Origin: Liquidambar formosana
Lineage: Eukaryota > Streptophyta > Magnoliopsida > Saxifragales > Altingiaceae
DNA length: 64,000 bases
Reading direction: 5' to 3'
Assembly (NCBI GenBank): GCA_039720395.1
Contig: CM077832.1
Coordinates: 31,989,316-32,053,315, forward strand
The stretch's first letter is position 1; every line of letters begins with the position of its first letter. Position numbers and translations under genes: made by a program. The notes beneath the pieces were generated by a model. That model searched no databases, had not been told where the DNA came from, and was given only the letters and a program-made list of their open reading frames with translations. This document shows positions 34,641 through 46,797 of the stretch, piece by piece.

Positions 34641-34915
34641 ATAAATTTTATTTGACTTTGAATTCAATTGGAAATTCAAAATTTAAATTCAACGACTCTC
34701 ACCATTTTTATTTTTTATTTTAAAATAATTATAGACTAAAATAATAAATTTTATGACCCGATAAAATAATGTTTCTTCATTTTATTTTTATTTTTTGTAA
34801 ATGCAACTATTTTGCCTATAAATTTGTTGTTGTTCCAATGGTCATAAATTGGTATAACATAGTTCAAACAAAGTCGAAATATGTTTATAGTAGTAAAACT
34901 AGAAAATGATTTTAT

Positions 34916-35043
34916 ATATATATAGATGGATAGATAGATAGATGGATTATTCCCTCCATTCTTTTTTTACTGGCCTGTTATATATATATAGATAGATAGA
35001 TAGATAGATCGATTATTCCCTCCATTCTTATTTTACTGGCCTG

Positions 35044-35102
<59 letters not shown>

Positions 35103-35120
35103 TAGATAGATAGATCGATT
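34916..35120 (+). repeat. TA/GATA microsatellites with three copies of a Stowaway terminus
   Basis: The block TA-repeat, GATA-repeat, ATTATTCCCTCCATTCTT, ACTGGCCTGTT occurs three times in direct order (ending near 34980, 35045 and 35152). Only the third continues into a complete MITE. The central TA tract runs about 35045-35100. Confidence 0.8.
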
Positions 35121-35388
35121 ATTCCCTCCATTCTTATTTTACTGGCCTGTTTTTCTTTTTGGGATGTATCAAAATTATTGTCATATTCAAAAAGTCAATG
35201 ATTCATTTTTTAAAAAAATTTCCTAAACTACTTTTGAAAATGTATTTTTCTCTTTTTCTAATATTTTATACACTTGAGGGAAAAATTAGAATGTTAAAAT
35301 ATATGTGTTGATATGAAAGTATTTCATAAGGTTTCCTAAAAAAATGTGTTTTTTCAAAAGGGATAGTCAATTGAGAACGGATGGAGTA
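35121..35388. repeat. Stowaway-like MITE
   Basis: The ends are TTCCCTCCATTCTTATTTTA and, at the right, GAGAACGGATGGAG, each next to TA. They match the CTCCCTCCGT-type termini of Tc1/mariner MITEs. There is no coding capacity. Confidence 0.7.
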
Positions 35389-37085
35389 ATTAAAATAATC
35401 GAGTTTAACATCTCCCTTAGAGTGCATTAGCTTTTCAAAATATATATTACATGGGTCACCAAATGACACATTTGGTATAAAAATTTACCACTTCTCTTGG
35501 AAATGCTTTTTAGTACACAAATTACTCTGTGATGTCTTCAATTTTATTTATTTATTTATCTGTGAAATTTTTTTAAATCTAGTTATTGGCTTCAACTTCC
35601 CAAATGAGAGGGTTCATCAATTTTTTTATTTTTTTTTTGAAAAAGATATAACATTAAAAATTAAAAATAATGTTTACATCTCAAAGTATGAATATTCGGA
35701 TAATCTTCTTGAAATACGAACCATAACCTTGTAGGAAACCTATTTTCCCCAATACACTTATCCTCATGATTGTATCCCAAATTAGCAATACAATTTATCA
35801 CTCTATTAGCTTGCCTAAATACATGTTTGATAGCCACATGTTCAAATCTTAATAATAAACTCTGAATATCCTAGACAAGGTTGGTGATGTTCCAATAATA
35901 TTGATTAGTACTACAAATAGCATTAATTACCAGTTGAGAATCACCTTCAATTTAAAGCTGCCTAATACTTTTTTTTTTTCTACCATAGCTAACCTATTGA
36001 GAGGGTTTATCATTACCAAAACTTTTGATGACATCTAATCGAACTTGCAATACATATGCAACAAATGAATTTTTAAAAATTTAAAAATATAGTGGGTTTA
36101 GCTGTCATGCCGGCCACATGGCTGCTTTTGATTGGGATTTCTTAAAATTTTAATGACAAGCTTGTTATTCCATCAGTTGTGCTATTGGAAGGTGTTTGTC
36201 AAGTGAAGCCCAGCCACTTGCATCACAACTCATAAACTAGGGATTTTAAAATTTTACTCCATTGCAAATTTGTCAAGAAATAGGCAGGCTTTCATTTTTA
36301 GTTTTTTTTCCTGATAATGAAATTGTCACATGAAATATTGGAAAAAAAGAAGAAGAAGATAATGGCTCTTACAGGATCAACAACATCTTAATTAAATCCA
36401 CAATAATTATAAAGAAAATGACTCCAATGGATCGCATTTTAGACATACACAAAGGCCTAGCTTTCCATACCCAATTAATCCCTTTATTTATTCCCACAAA
36501 GACATCATTAAAACCACACTAATTCATTGTTGATATCGACAACCTCTCTGTATATAACTTAATAATATTAAAAATCATTATAGATCCCCCATATTATATA
36601 ATGGGGAAAAATTACCATGAGAGTGCCCTCATGGTTTATTTATAAGCACAAATTCTACATACACGTCTTAATTATCAATGGATAGAAGACTCTTTAAAGA
36701 TTTCACATATAAAATTTTATAATAAACTGTGTAGTGTGACCATACATGCGATCAACTCATCAAAGTATGGTGTTCTATCTCATAACAATGTTCGATTAAA
36801 ATTTTAAATTTATTTTAAGCTTTAACTTGTGGTATTTTTATTTGAATTTGTACTAATATGATAGAATTGATATAATAAATATGATGACACGATGGGTGTC
36901 ATAGATTGCATGCCCAGAATAATTGAAAAATGGACAGCGCTCATGATAACATCTCTGGTACCATTCTACTAGTTTAAATCTAGCAAAAAGATATGTTAAA
37001 CAAACATGTATCAAAGTTAAAATGATGAGGGAGAGCTGATAGCAAAAGAGATGAGAGCGACATTCCTATTACATAAATTTATAGA

Positions 37086-38431
37086 GGGTAAATTATACTT
37101 ACACCCCTTCTAATTTATGACAATTGTGGATGCACTTTTTCTTATTTTTTAAATTACATTATTACCCCTTCTAAGAATAGTTGACTGACGGTGTTAATAA
37201 AACTCATAAAATGATGCAAATGTGCTTATATATAAAATGCACCATTTAACCTTCTTAAATGACTCAAGTTCTCTCTAACTTATATCTCCATTACATGCAC
37301 CGGCCCAAGAGCAGAGCCAATAAATCTCGAGGTTAGCTTGCCCATCCTTTTTTTTTTTTTGCACATTTTTTTTTTAATATAGTAATCATAGATTTGGCCA
37401 GTCTCAAAATCTTTTTGGCCCTCTAAATTTATTACCTCCTATATATATATATATATAGCATTTATCAAGTCAAATATCTCACCATTCGTAATCGAATGGG
37501 ATAGTCTGGAATATCCCACACTTGAACAACCCGTGACACACACACACATATATATAGATAGCCTTTTCATGTAAGCGTTCTATTCCAAAATCAAGTTGAT
37601 CTGAGATTGGTTGTTATTCAATCCAAAACGTGCATTTTTTAATCAATAACAATCGCTCATTTATGGACATTTTAAATGAAACAACTCTTAATCTTAATTC
37701 AACTTTATTTTTTGCATGCATGACCAACATATGAATTAAATTTAATCCGATAGTTGGTTTGGCCAAAAGAGTTTTGGAGTGCACTTGATGCAATTTTGCA
37801 TCAGGTGTACCTGGTAATAAAAGGACTAATATATATATATAGATTTCACCTTTTTCTTTTTACATACAAATTTCTTCATTTTGTCCTTATTTAAATTTTA
37901 TTTTCATCCCATATTTTCTTATTTTCATAATTTTCTTTTGATCTTTCTCCATTGTAATTATTTTTTTCATTTATTTCTATACATAAGCAATGCTATATAG
38001 CCCTATTTTTTTACACCCAAATCTACTTAATCAAATGAGGTGGTAACCTGATAAATCAATTTTTTTTTAAATTTTTTATTTTGGCAAATCAATTAAAAAT
38101 TTAGTTGAAAAAATAATTGTCTCTAAAGAGAAAATCCGATACTACCGCATCAGTTGGAAAAAAAATTTAAGCCTTTTGCTTATATATATATATATATATA
38201 TATTATTTGTTTATCAACAAAAAAAAAAATTCTAATGTGGTAGATGAATGCGTTGGATTGATGAGTTATATGCATTTAACATAAGAGTTGTCATCTAAGA
38301 AGGGTAATTAAGGTATTTTAAAAAAATTGAGCTATGACATCACTTTTTTTTAACGGACTAGTTGATAGCTGTTAGAGGAAAGGGGATCTCTTTGTAGTTT
38401 ATTTTGCAAAGTAGGGGTGCTAGTTTTATCC
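37086..38431. mobile_element. Possible long-TIR element with nested insertions
   Basis: The left end GGGTAAATTATACTTACACC and the right end read inward, GGATAAAACTAGCACCCC, are similar and resemble 'GGGTAAA' Mutator-like termini. Inside lie an hAT-like remnant (about 37310-37440) and a fold-back MITE (37553-37830). No convincing 9-bp duplication is seen, so this is tentative. Confidence 0.3.
37553..37830. repeat. Partly degraded palindromic MITE
   Basis: The left arm has CCAAAATCAAGTTGATCTGAG and a right-arm partner around 37695-37720. The right arm also keeps AATCCGATAGTTGGTTTGG, while the left arm lacks the outer part. It is related to the TA-associated palindromic group. TA repeats follow the right end. 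Confidence 0.5.
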
Positions 38432-38465
<34 letters not shown>

Positions 38466-39029
38466 TATACATAATATATACATGTTTAAGGGCATCAATT
38501 TTGAGCAAACAAGGGTCACAGTTGTAGTGCATGCTTAAGAATTTTTATTCAAAATTGTGAATGAGAAATTCTTATGCCACGACATTTACTTGTGTCATGC
38601 CAATGACATGATAACTTAGTGTCCTTCTCCTAATCACAATACAAATTGTAGTTATTGATGATTACTTGCATCATCAAGGGCTATAATTTAGGTGGTGATA
38701 AAAAATTCATTACCAGTCTTATGGTTGAGACTTTGAGAGTTTATTAGACTGTCGAGTACAAAGGAGAGGATCATACTGTAAAGTATTATCGTTTATGTGA
38801 ATCTAATTTTTCTTCGGAAATAATAGTTGTTATCTAGGAAGATTTGATAGATAGAACTAGTTTGAGGGGGAATTGATTGCCATTTATCCAAACAAAAAAA
38901 AAGAAAAAGAAAAAAAAAAAAAGAGAGGATCATGCTCGTATACGTATACGTATACATATATAAGATGGACAAAATAGAGATCCGTACGTATAGAAAGGAT
39001 CAAAAAAGGCAAAAACCATGAATCGCATA

Positions 39030-39178
39030 TTTAATGGCGAAAGGGGAATCCTGCAATCTCATAACTGCCCTTCTTCACACTAATATATTCACAACATGTC
39101 GAAAACATTCTCTTCCACTGCCACCACCCATAACTTCTTCTTCTTCTTCTTCTCCTCTCTCCACATTCCTCATCTCTT
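39030..39178 (+). other. Likely 5' UTR exon of the UXT-like gene
   Basis: This less AT-rich stretch, with a CTT-rich pyrimidine tract (39132-39152) typical of plant leaders, precedes a strong donor-like CTT|GTAAGG at 39179. A second possible donor is at 39184. The next good acceptor is TATTTCAG at 40366-40373, leading into the exon with the start codon. The transcription start is not visible. The open frame at 39034 lies across this region and is probably not translated. Confidence 0.4.
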
Positions 39179-40486
39179 GTAAGGTCCGTCTCTCATATGT
39201 TCCTAATCTTTCATTTCGTAGATCTGTGCTTGGATTTTCTATCTTTCATGTCCAGATTTCTTGTTTTTGATGTGAGTTTGTTTGGGATTATGCGTAGATC
39301 TGCTTGCAAATGGTAATTTCTCTCTTCAGTTTTGCAATTTTTTTTGGGCGTCTTCTTTTGACTTATCATCATCTTCTTCTAATTTTCGCGGTTTGGGAAT
39401 GAGTTGTTTGGTCGGTGAGAAAGATAAACGGAAAAAGGAAAGAAAACAAAAAAATTGAAATCTTATTTTTATCTATACGGTTTCTGAATATCCAAACTGA
39501 GCTCAAGTAAGGCAAATAGTCGCATTAGGCTCAGTTGACATATATATATATATATAGCGAAATTATGATTTCAGGGATTGCTTTTGTTGTATTTTATCTG
39601 ATTGAATGTAAAATTGAGGGATTGCTTTTGGCAGCTTTAATGGTTCAATCTATTTCTTTATTTGAATTACGGCTAATCGTGGTCCAGGGTATGTATGCAT
39701 GACTTACATGCAGTGCTATTAATTCATGGTTTCTACACACACATTCATATATATATAGATATATGATTATTTTTTATGCTTAAAGTATATTAGATATTCA
39801 GAGGTGATGTGAATATGTGCAGTGTATACTCTGCTTGACTCGTGATATCTTTTAAAATCACCGGTTACAGCAGTAGTAATTTTGGCCCTCTGTGTGTGTG
39901 CACTGATGTTTGCTGGGTACAGTTTAGTGCTTTAGTACGACAGTGGCTTAGAAGGTGAGAGGTGGGAGATTAGAAGTGATGGGGGAGTTGTAATCACCGT
40001 ATCAGACTACCATGCTTGAATTACTATTTCAGCTTTTGGATGTTTTTTATTATTATTTATTTCTGACATATGTATCTTTAGATCAAAGGGGTTTTTGGGA
40101 ATTGATTGAGTCACCTTAGTGGGATCTTTTTATAAAAATGCCTTTAATATAATCTTCTGTGTTTTCTGTGGTTTTAGACTTCCTCAACTTCTAAGTTTAC
40201 CTGTTTTGATTTTGCTTCTGAAATTTTTTCTGTGAACTCTTGAAATTTGTTTGCTTCTAAGTGAGAGTTGATTGTTTATGGTAGTTTTACATCCTCTTAA
40301 TTTCTGTCACATAGATATGTTATTTAATCTAAAGGGAGTGTTTAATAATTTATTCTAATTTTGTGTATTTCAGAAACTTTGTTTTCTAGAACAGCTAAAG
40401 CTGGTGGTTTATCATAGTCAAAGCATAATATTTGCTTTCATGAAGAATGAACAGTAAATATTTTGGTGATAAATTGGAAAGATAAG

Positions 40487-43400
40487 ATGAAAATGTCTCC
40501 AGCAAGCAAGGCTGATACAAAGGCAGCTGTTGATGTGGCTGCATGGATGTTCAACATTGTCACTTCTGTCGGAATCATTATTGTTAATAAAGCCTTGATG
40601 GCTACATATGGTTTCAGTTTTGGTACGTTCCTTATAAGAATTTTATTCACAAACTTTGATTCATTTCTCTGCCTTACTGTTGTTCATCTAGTAGATTGCA
40701 TGGTTTACCTCTTATATGAAGATATCTAATCACTTGCCTGAGGTGTCGCTTGTGGTTCAACTGTTCAACCTTGCTAACTATATAAATAGTAATGGTCATT
40801 ATTATTCTAAAAAATGATGGTCTGATTGTTCATAGTGTAGGCGGATATTGACAACAATAATAATTGGTAAATTTTAGAACAACAATGTTGAACACACCCC
40901 AGTTGCCCTTGGTTGGAAAAGTTTAGCCAAAATTTGTTAAGATTTTGTCTAGTATTCTGACAATTTGGCAGTTCAAAGTTTTTGTTATCATATATTTGGA
41001 TGAAAATTTTGGCAAAAATATGGTAACTCAGTTGAAATTTGGAGAAATTCAGCCAAATAGTTTGAGAAAACTTCCAAAATTTTAGGTTTTTGAAAGTCTA
41101 AAAAATTTAGGAATTTGGACCGTAAATAGAAAACCGTGAGTAGAAGTAGTGAGGTGCAGAATAGCTTGGAGCTGGCCTTTAAAATGGAAGCAAAGCGGAC
41201 TCCTTAATCGGTACTCACCTGGGCTGTGATTGGTTGCTTCTTTTAAGCTCTCTTTTGTGTGGGATCCTGGGGTGGAGAGATATGAAAGGAAGTTGGCTAG
41301 TGGTAAGGCTAGATATCTTTCTGGGGTTGGGGAAGTTGGCTTTCAATTTTCCTTTGTTAATCTGCTGCACTATATTCTTTTTCCCTTCTTGATTTTTGCT
41401 TCAATGGTTAAGCAGTTGAGAAAGTGTAGAGGGACTTCACGTGTAGAGGCAAGGGTGAAAAATTTAAATTTCTTCTAGTTGAGTTAAATAGAGTTTACAA
41501 GCCCCAAATGCAGGTCCCCCTAGTGAATGTGGTGGTATTATCCTTCCCAAGTGGGTTGCACTGGTGGGTTAAGGGTTGCTACCCACCCCTCCCAACCCTT
41601 TCCTTTACCAAAAGAAGGGGCATTGCTAGGAAAATGGGGTTCGATATAATGCAAAAGGAGAAAGAGCTTGTGGAAGCAAGTGATTGTGGGAAATATGGGG
41701 AAAGCGTTCTGGGTTGAGATTCAACTGAGTTCTCGTAGTTTCATGGCTGTGGTTGTCAGAAATGCATATTTATTATTGGTTTGTCTATTTGGGAAAGTGT
41801 TATTTTTCTAGTGGGGAATGGGTTTCGGTAGAGACTTTGGAAGACTTTTGCCCTCTCTGGTTGAGTAATTTCCTTCTTTGCTAGTAAATTTGGATTTGTT
41901 CAGTGTGGCAGACTGGCAGCTAATGAGGATGCATAGTTGTTTGATTATATCTCTTTGGCATCCTCTATTGTTGTTTAGCCTTTTAATTTTTATAGGGAAC
42001 TGCAAAATTGGGAGATAGAAGTTGATGATTCCTTTTGAGCTAGGTGAGGCCTATGTTTGACCGTGGGAGAGTTTGTCTTTGTGTCCTCCTTTACGTCCTC
42101 GGCTTTGTAGAGGTTCGCTTCGAGTTAAGCTGATTTGGAAGTGTTAGTGCCTACCATTTTTACCTTCTTTGTTTGAACGATCCCATGATAAGATCTCAAG
42201 GTATATCATTTGATTAGACGGAATTTGACATTTTTTTCCCAACAGATGTGTCTTGTACAAGTATGATCCAAGTTGGTTATCATTTATTGTCTCTTCTCAT
42301 ATCACATATGCAATTTGGTCTTCGTCATCGTGGGTTTTCTTAGGATGTTCAATTTTTGGCACTGAGTTGGGTATATGAAGTGTGGGATCATCGGCTTATG
42401 TTCCTCTTGTTCATCGTTTCTCCTCTGCTTTTTGGTCTTCCTTCCTGAGCCACTTGGGATTTTGTGGGTTTTGCCTTGAGATAAGACCATCTCCTGTTGA
42501 ATATCTATCGTTTTCACAATCTAGTGGAACACATGAAAAGATAGTAACCTGTACTTTTCAGTGGGAGGAGAATTTGTTCCATTTCAACTCTTTTTTTGAA
42601 CTATTCTTGCCATATTCCCCTTTTTTTCCTTTATAGTAAAAGAAATATATTGAGCAGTGTTTTAAAAAACTCGCCCAGGGCTCACCCCTGAGGGCAGACA
42701 AGCCAAAAATGCCCCAAGGCTTAAGAAAAAAAAGGCAGAACTCCCTTTTAGCGTACGCTCTTTCCTTGGTGCACATGCCCTATGCATGTGAGGTACACCT
42801 TTGGCGCCCCATGGTAATAGGAATACACCTCATTAGACCAAATTGCAACTCTTAAGAGGAACAACTCTTTTATTTAGTAAATTTACCACAATCAACATAA
42901 CGGTTGGCCATTTGACTAAAAACCTAGGTTAAGCAGCCGCACGACCAATTAACGACTGCAACAGTGACAGGTTAGGGAAAAGATAATTGACCAACAATGG
43001 TGATGACAACTATTCATAGTGTTCAACTCTAAGAACACAACTTATTTGAATTTAGGTTATATGATCATTTTATATCTTGGTTGGTTGGACCATGAAAGAC
43101 AATAGTAAGTTTCTATTGCAAAAAAATATATATAATATTTTAGATAATGCTTTCAATTTAATAATATGTAAAAAAAAATTAAAATAGGTCACTTTTTTAA
43201 TAAATTTTACTCATCATGTATTTTTTCCCACTATTTTTAGAAATTAATATTTTTTTAAATATTTATATATATATAAATTAAAAACTTGTGAGGCTTACGC
43301 CCCACGCCTCGGGGCTTGCACCCCGCCCCATGAGAGGAAAAACACACTACCTTACTGCCCACGCCTTTTAAAACATTGATATTGAGAGAGGGGAGTGTAC

Positions 43401-46400
43401 AGAAATTTCAAGCATAGAGGAATGGAATTCTTCAAAATAAAAAGAGAACAAGAAAAAGAAAGTCCAGAAGAGGCCCTACAAGCCTGTAATTCTGTTCGTC
43501 ATCCGCCTCTTTAAACTCTTTCACAATTCCATGACCTCCTTGCTTATTGGAAATCTGATTGATAACATTCTTACAAGCTCCTTCAACCAAAAAATTGAAA
43601 CACCCCCTTCCCCTGGTTTCCTTGGGGCCTTCAAGTAGAACTCCAAGTTAGGCCTTATTTACCATCCCTTCCCATTAGATTCAGAAAAGGAGAAGACAAT
43701 ATTCATGGTCCCTCATATGCCTCTGATACTCACTTGATTGGATTGCCAAGAGAGCTTCCATAAAAGTCGAACTTGTAAAAACCAATTGGAGGAGGAAGCC
43801 ACCCAACACTAGGGATATTCCTTTTAGAGGATGAATTAAAATTCTCCAATGAAGAAGAATCATAGAAAGGGGAAATTCCTTTAAGGGAAAAAAAAAAAAA
43901 AAAAAAACCCTAGAAAGAGAAGTCTGAACTGAATAACATTGGTAGTACTGTCAGTGATAACCAGTGGAAGGTTTGGAGATATTATTAAAAATCCTTTGGT
44001 TTCTAGCTTCCCAAATGAACCAAATGATAGCCATCAGCATCATGTTCCAAAACCATCTCCTCTTGCCACCAAAATCTGGAAAGTAAGAGGAAAGTAAACT
44101 CGTATCATCTCTAGGGGGCAGCACCCAGCCTTGATTGGTAGTACCAAGAAACTCCTATTGTTTAGAATTCAAGAAATCCGCAGAGAATTAATTATTGGGA
44201 TTGGGCTACCTAAGGGATAGGGAATACGAGTCCAAGGAAATAGCTCTAAATAGTATAAAGCACATCACCATGAAAGAACAAATGTTCAACTCTCTCTATT
44301 AGTCTATTACTCTAAAACATAAAGGGAAAACATGAGGTAGGAGCCTTGTTTTAGAAAACAAATGGCTTTGAAAAAATACTTACAAGAAAAAGTCCTGGAA
44401 TGTTCAAGATACTAAATCCTTTTATCAATAAAAGAAGGGGAGACAAAAACTTCTTTAAGGAGGTCTAGGAAAGAGGCCTTAAAAATTTATGTTTCGAGAA
44501 ACACCTAAATCAAAGTTCCAAGATATACCTCAAGGGAAAAGGGAGGCCACATCTGCTATACTCATATTCGGAGAAAGGGAAAGAATAAAGTGGGAAAGAG
44601 ATACCTAAAAGGAAACGGAATGTTGATCCTTCTGGAGTTTTTTCTTTACAAGTCTTTTTTTGAGGTGTTGGTGAATTCTCCTTCTATACATTTTTTTCCT
44701 CCCTCTTTGATGATTTGGAAAGCTAAAGTGCCTTTGAAAGTGCAAGTGTTTGCTTGGTCTGTAGCTCATAAGAAGGTAAATACCAATGATATGTTGCGAA
44801 GGAGGAGACCTTGTGTCTCTCTTTCTCTTCAATGGTGTATTATGTGCAAAGGGGATAAAGAATCTGTGGATCATTTGTTTTTACATTGTCCGGTTGCTAG
44901 GCGGTTGTGGCAGAGGCTTTTTCATAGTGCTGAATCGAGTTGGGTTTCTCCGCATTCTTGCATCAATATGTTTGAGATTGATTTTGGTGGTTTTGGTACA
45001 ACTAAGAAAGCAATTACTCTTTGGCGGTGTGCTTTTTTGGCTGTGTTTTGGGTAATATGGTTGGAGAGGAATGCTAGGGTGTTTGAAGATAAATTTGAGT
45101 CTGATGAGGGGTTGTGGGATCGAGTTGCTTTTCTAACCTCTTTTTGGACTTCTGTTGCTAAGGCTTTTGTTACGATACCTTTGTTTGCTATTAAGCTTGA
45201 TTGGAAGTCAGTGTGTTTGTTTTAGTTGCTTTCTTTTTGTTCTGTAGGATGACATCTTGTCCTCCTTCAGCTGTATTCTTTTTGTTTTTTAATAAAATAT
45301 GTTTCTTCTTGGTGATCAAAAAAAAAAAAAACAAATCCTAGAAAGGGTGTTACACCATCATAAGTCATGCCAAAACTATATTCTAGAACTGAATCCTACA
45401 TCATACCTAGCCCAAGTGAGGAAAATGGGTTTCACAATCTTTATATAAAAAAGAGATTTCAAAAGGTTCTTAAATTTTTGAGGAGAATGATAAATGCAAC
45501 GACTGGCCACATTAGCATCCCATCTCTTTGAATGAACACCATGAATGCTAGTAGTCACAGAATTCCGTACACTCTCTGGTTCCCTAGGGAATCCATTTGC
45601 CCTTCAAAGCCATGTTTCTAGCAACAGTTGACTAAAGCCATGTTTCCACTTCATGTGTACTTTTTGATAAAGTTATATTAATCTCTCAGCACAAAATAAA
45701 GATGCTTCTTGATATTTGATTTAATATCAATATTGATTACATTTAACTATAAAATATTGGCATGTGCCTTTCTTATAGTTCTTCTTCATATGCGCATCTG
45801 CTGTTGAAGTAGATCTTGGAGTTGGTTTGTTTTTGCACTCTTACCATGTGAGAGCGTTAAGATGCCCATTTTATATCCTGAGCTTGTTGTTAATTATCAT
45901 GTTATCCTGCAGCAACAACGTTAACTGGTCTGCATTTTGCCACGACAACCTTGATGACTGTTGTTCTTAGGATGCTGGGATATATCCAGCCCTCCCATCT
46001 ACCATTATCAGAGCTTCTGAAATTTGTTTTGTTTGCGAACTTCTCTATTGTTGGAATGAATGTCAGCTTAATGTGGAATTCTGTGGGATTCTATCAGGTC
46101 AGTTTTGGTGGACTACTGGATATTTATTTTCCTTTTTCTGGACCTTACAACATATCTTTTTTTAAAATTTTATTTTTCTCTTTCTTTTTCAAACTTTACT
46201 CTCAGATTGCAAAGCTGAGTATGATCCCGGTATCTTGTTTTCTGGAAGTTGTCTTGGACAAGATGCGCTACTCGAGGGACACCAAGCTTAGTATAGGGTT
46301 GGTACTCATGGGTGTTGCAGTCTGTACTGTCACCGATGTGAGTGTCAATGCCAAGGGTTTTATTGCTGCCTTTATAGCAGTTTGGAGCACTTCTCTGCAG

Positions 46401-46761
46401 CAGTATGTAAGTCATCGTTTACTGAACCTGTAACTTCAGTTTAGGCCCTGGGACAGTAATTTCAAGCCTGTTTTGGTTCTGGGCAGTTTTAGATATAGGT
46501 TCACTATGTTTAGGTCATTATATACTGAGCTGTTACTTTAGTTTTGGTTGGGGCAGTTTTAGATGTAGGTTCATTATGTTACTTTTGATTATTTATATGT
46601 ATTTTTTGGGTACATATACATAATTTGGCTTTAGTGCAATTCATGTGTATTCTATTGATGACATGGTGTATAGACTTTTATATATGCATAGTACATAAAT
46701 TACTAATTTAATCAAGTTAAGTGGGTAACTCCACCCTTCCAGCCCCTATTGGGATGGAGTT

Positions 46762-46797
<36 letters not shown>

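Larger units (their letters stand above)
29581..39020. other. Intergenic region, AT-rich, made of MITEs and microsatellites
   Basis: No gene could be supported in this 9.4-kb stretch. It holds fold-back Mutator-type MITEs (30295-30690, 34080-34477), palindromic MITEs next to TA repeats (32438-32825, 37553-37830), a small fold-back (33828-33972), a Stowaway-like element (35121-35388) and a possible long-TIR element (37086-38431). Microsatellites include TA tracts near 30235, 35045, 38180 and 38430, AAG near 31582 and AAAT near 31738. The open frames are short and low-complexity. Confidence 0.6.
40623..45912 (+). other. Intron 1 (coding) of the UXT-like gene, filled by LINE fragments
   Basis: It runs from GTACGT to CTGCAG. 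From about 41220 to 45640 it is almost entirely LINE-derived: a + strand RT piece, an hAT element inside it, a minus-strand LINE piece, and a + strand 3' LINE piece inserted in that. 40623-41200 and 45650-45912 look like original intron. Confidence 0.75.

Noticed and set aside
37086..38431. Firm assignment as a Mutator-like element
   Set aside because: The ends are only similar and no 9-bp duplication was found, so it is kept as a low-confidence feature only.
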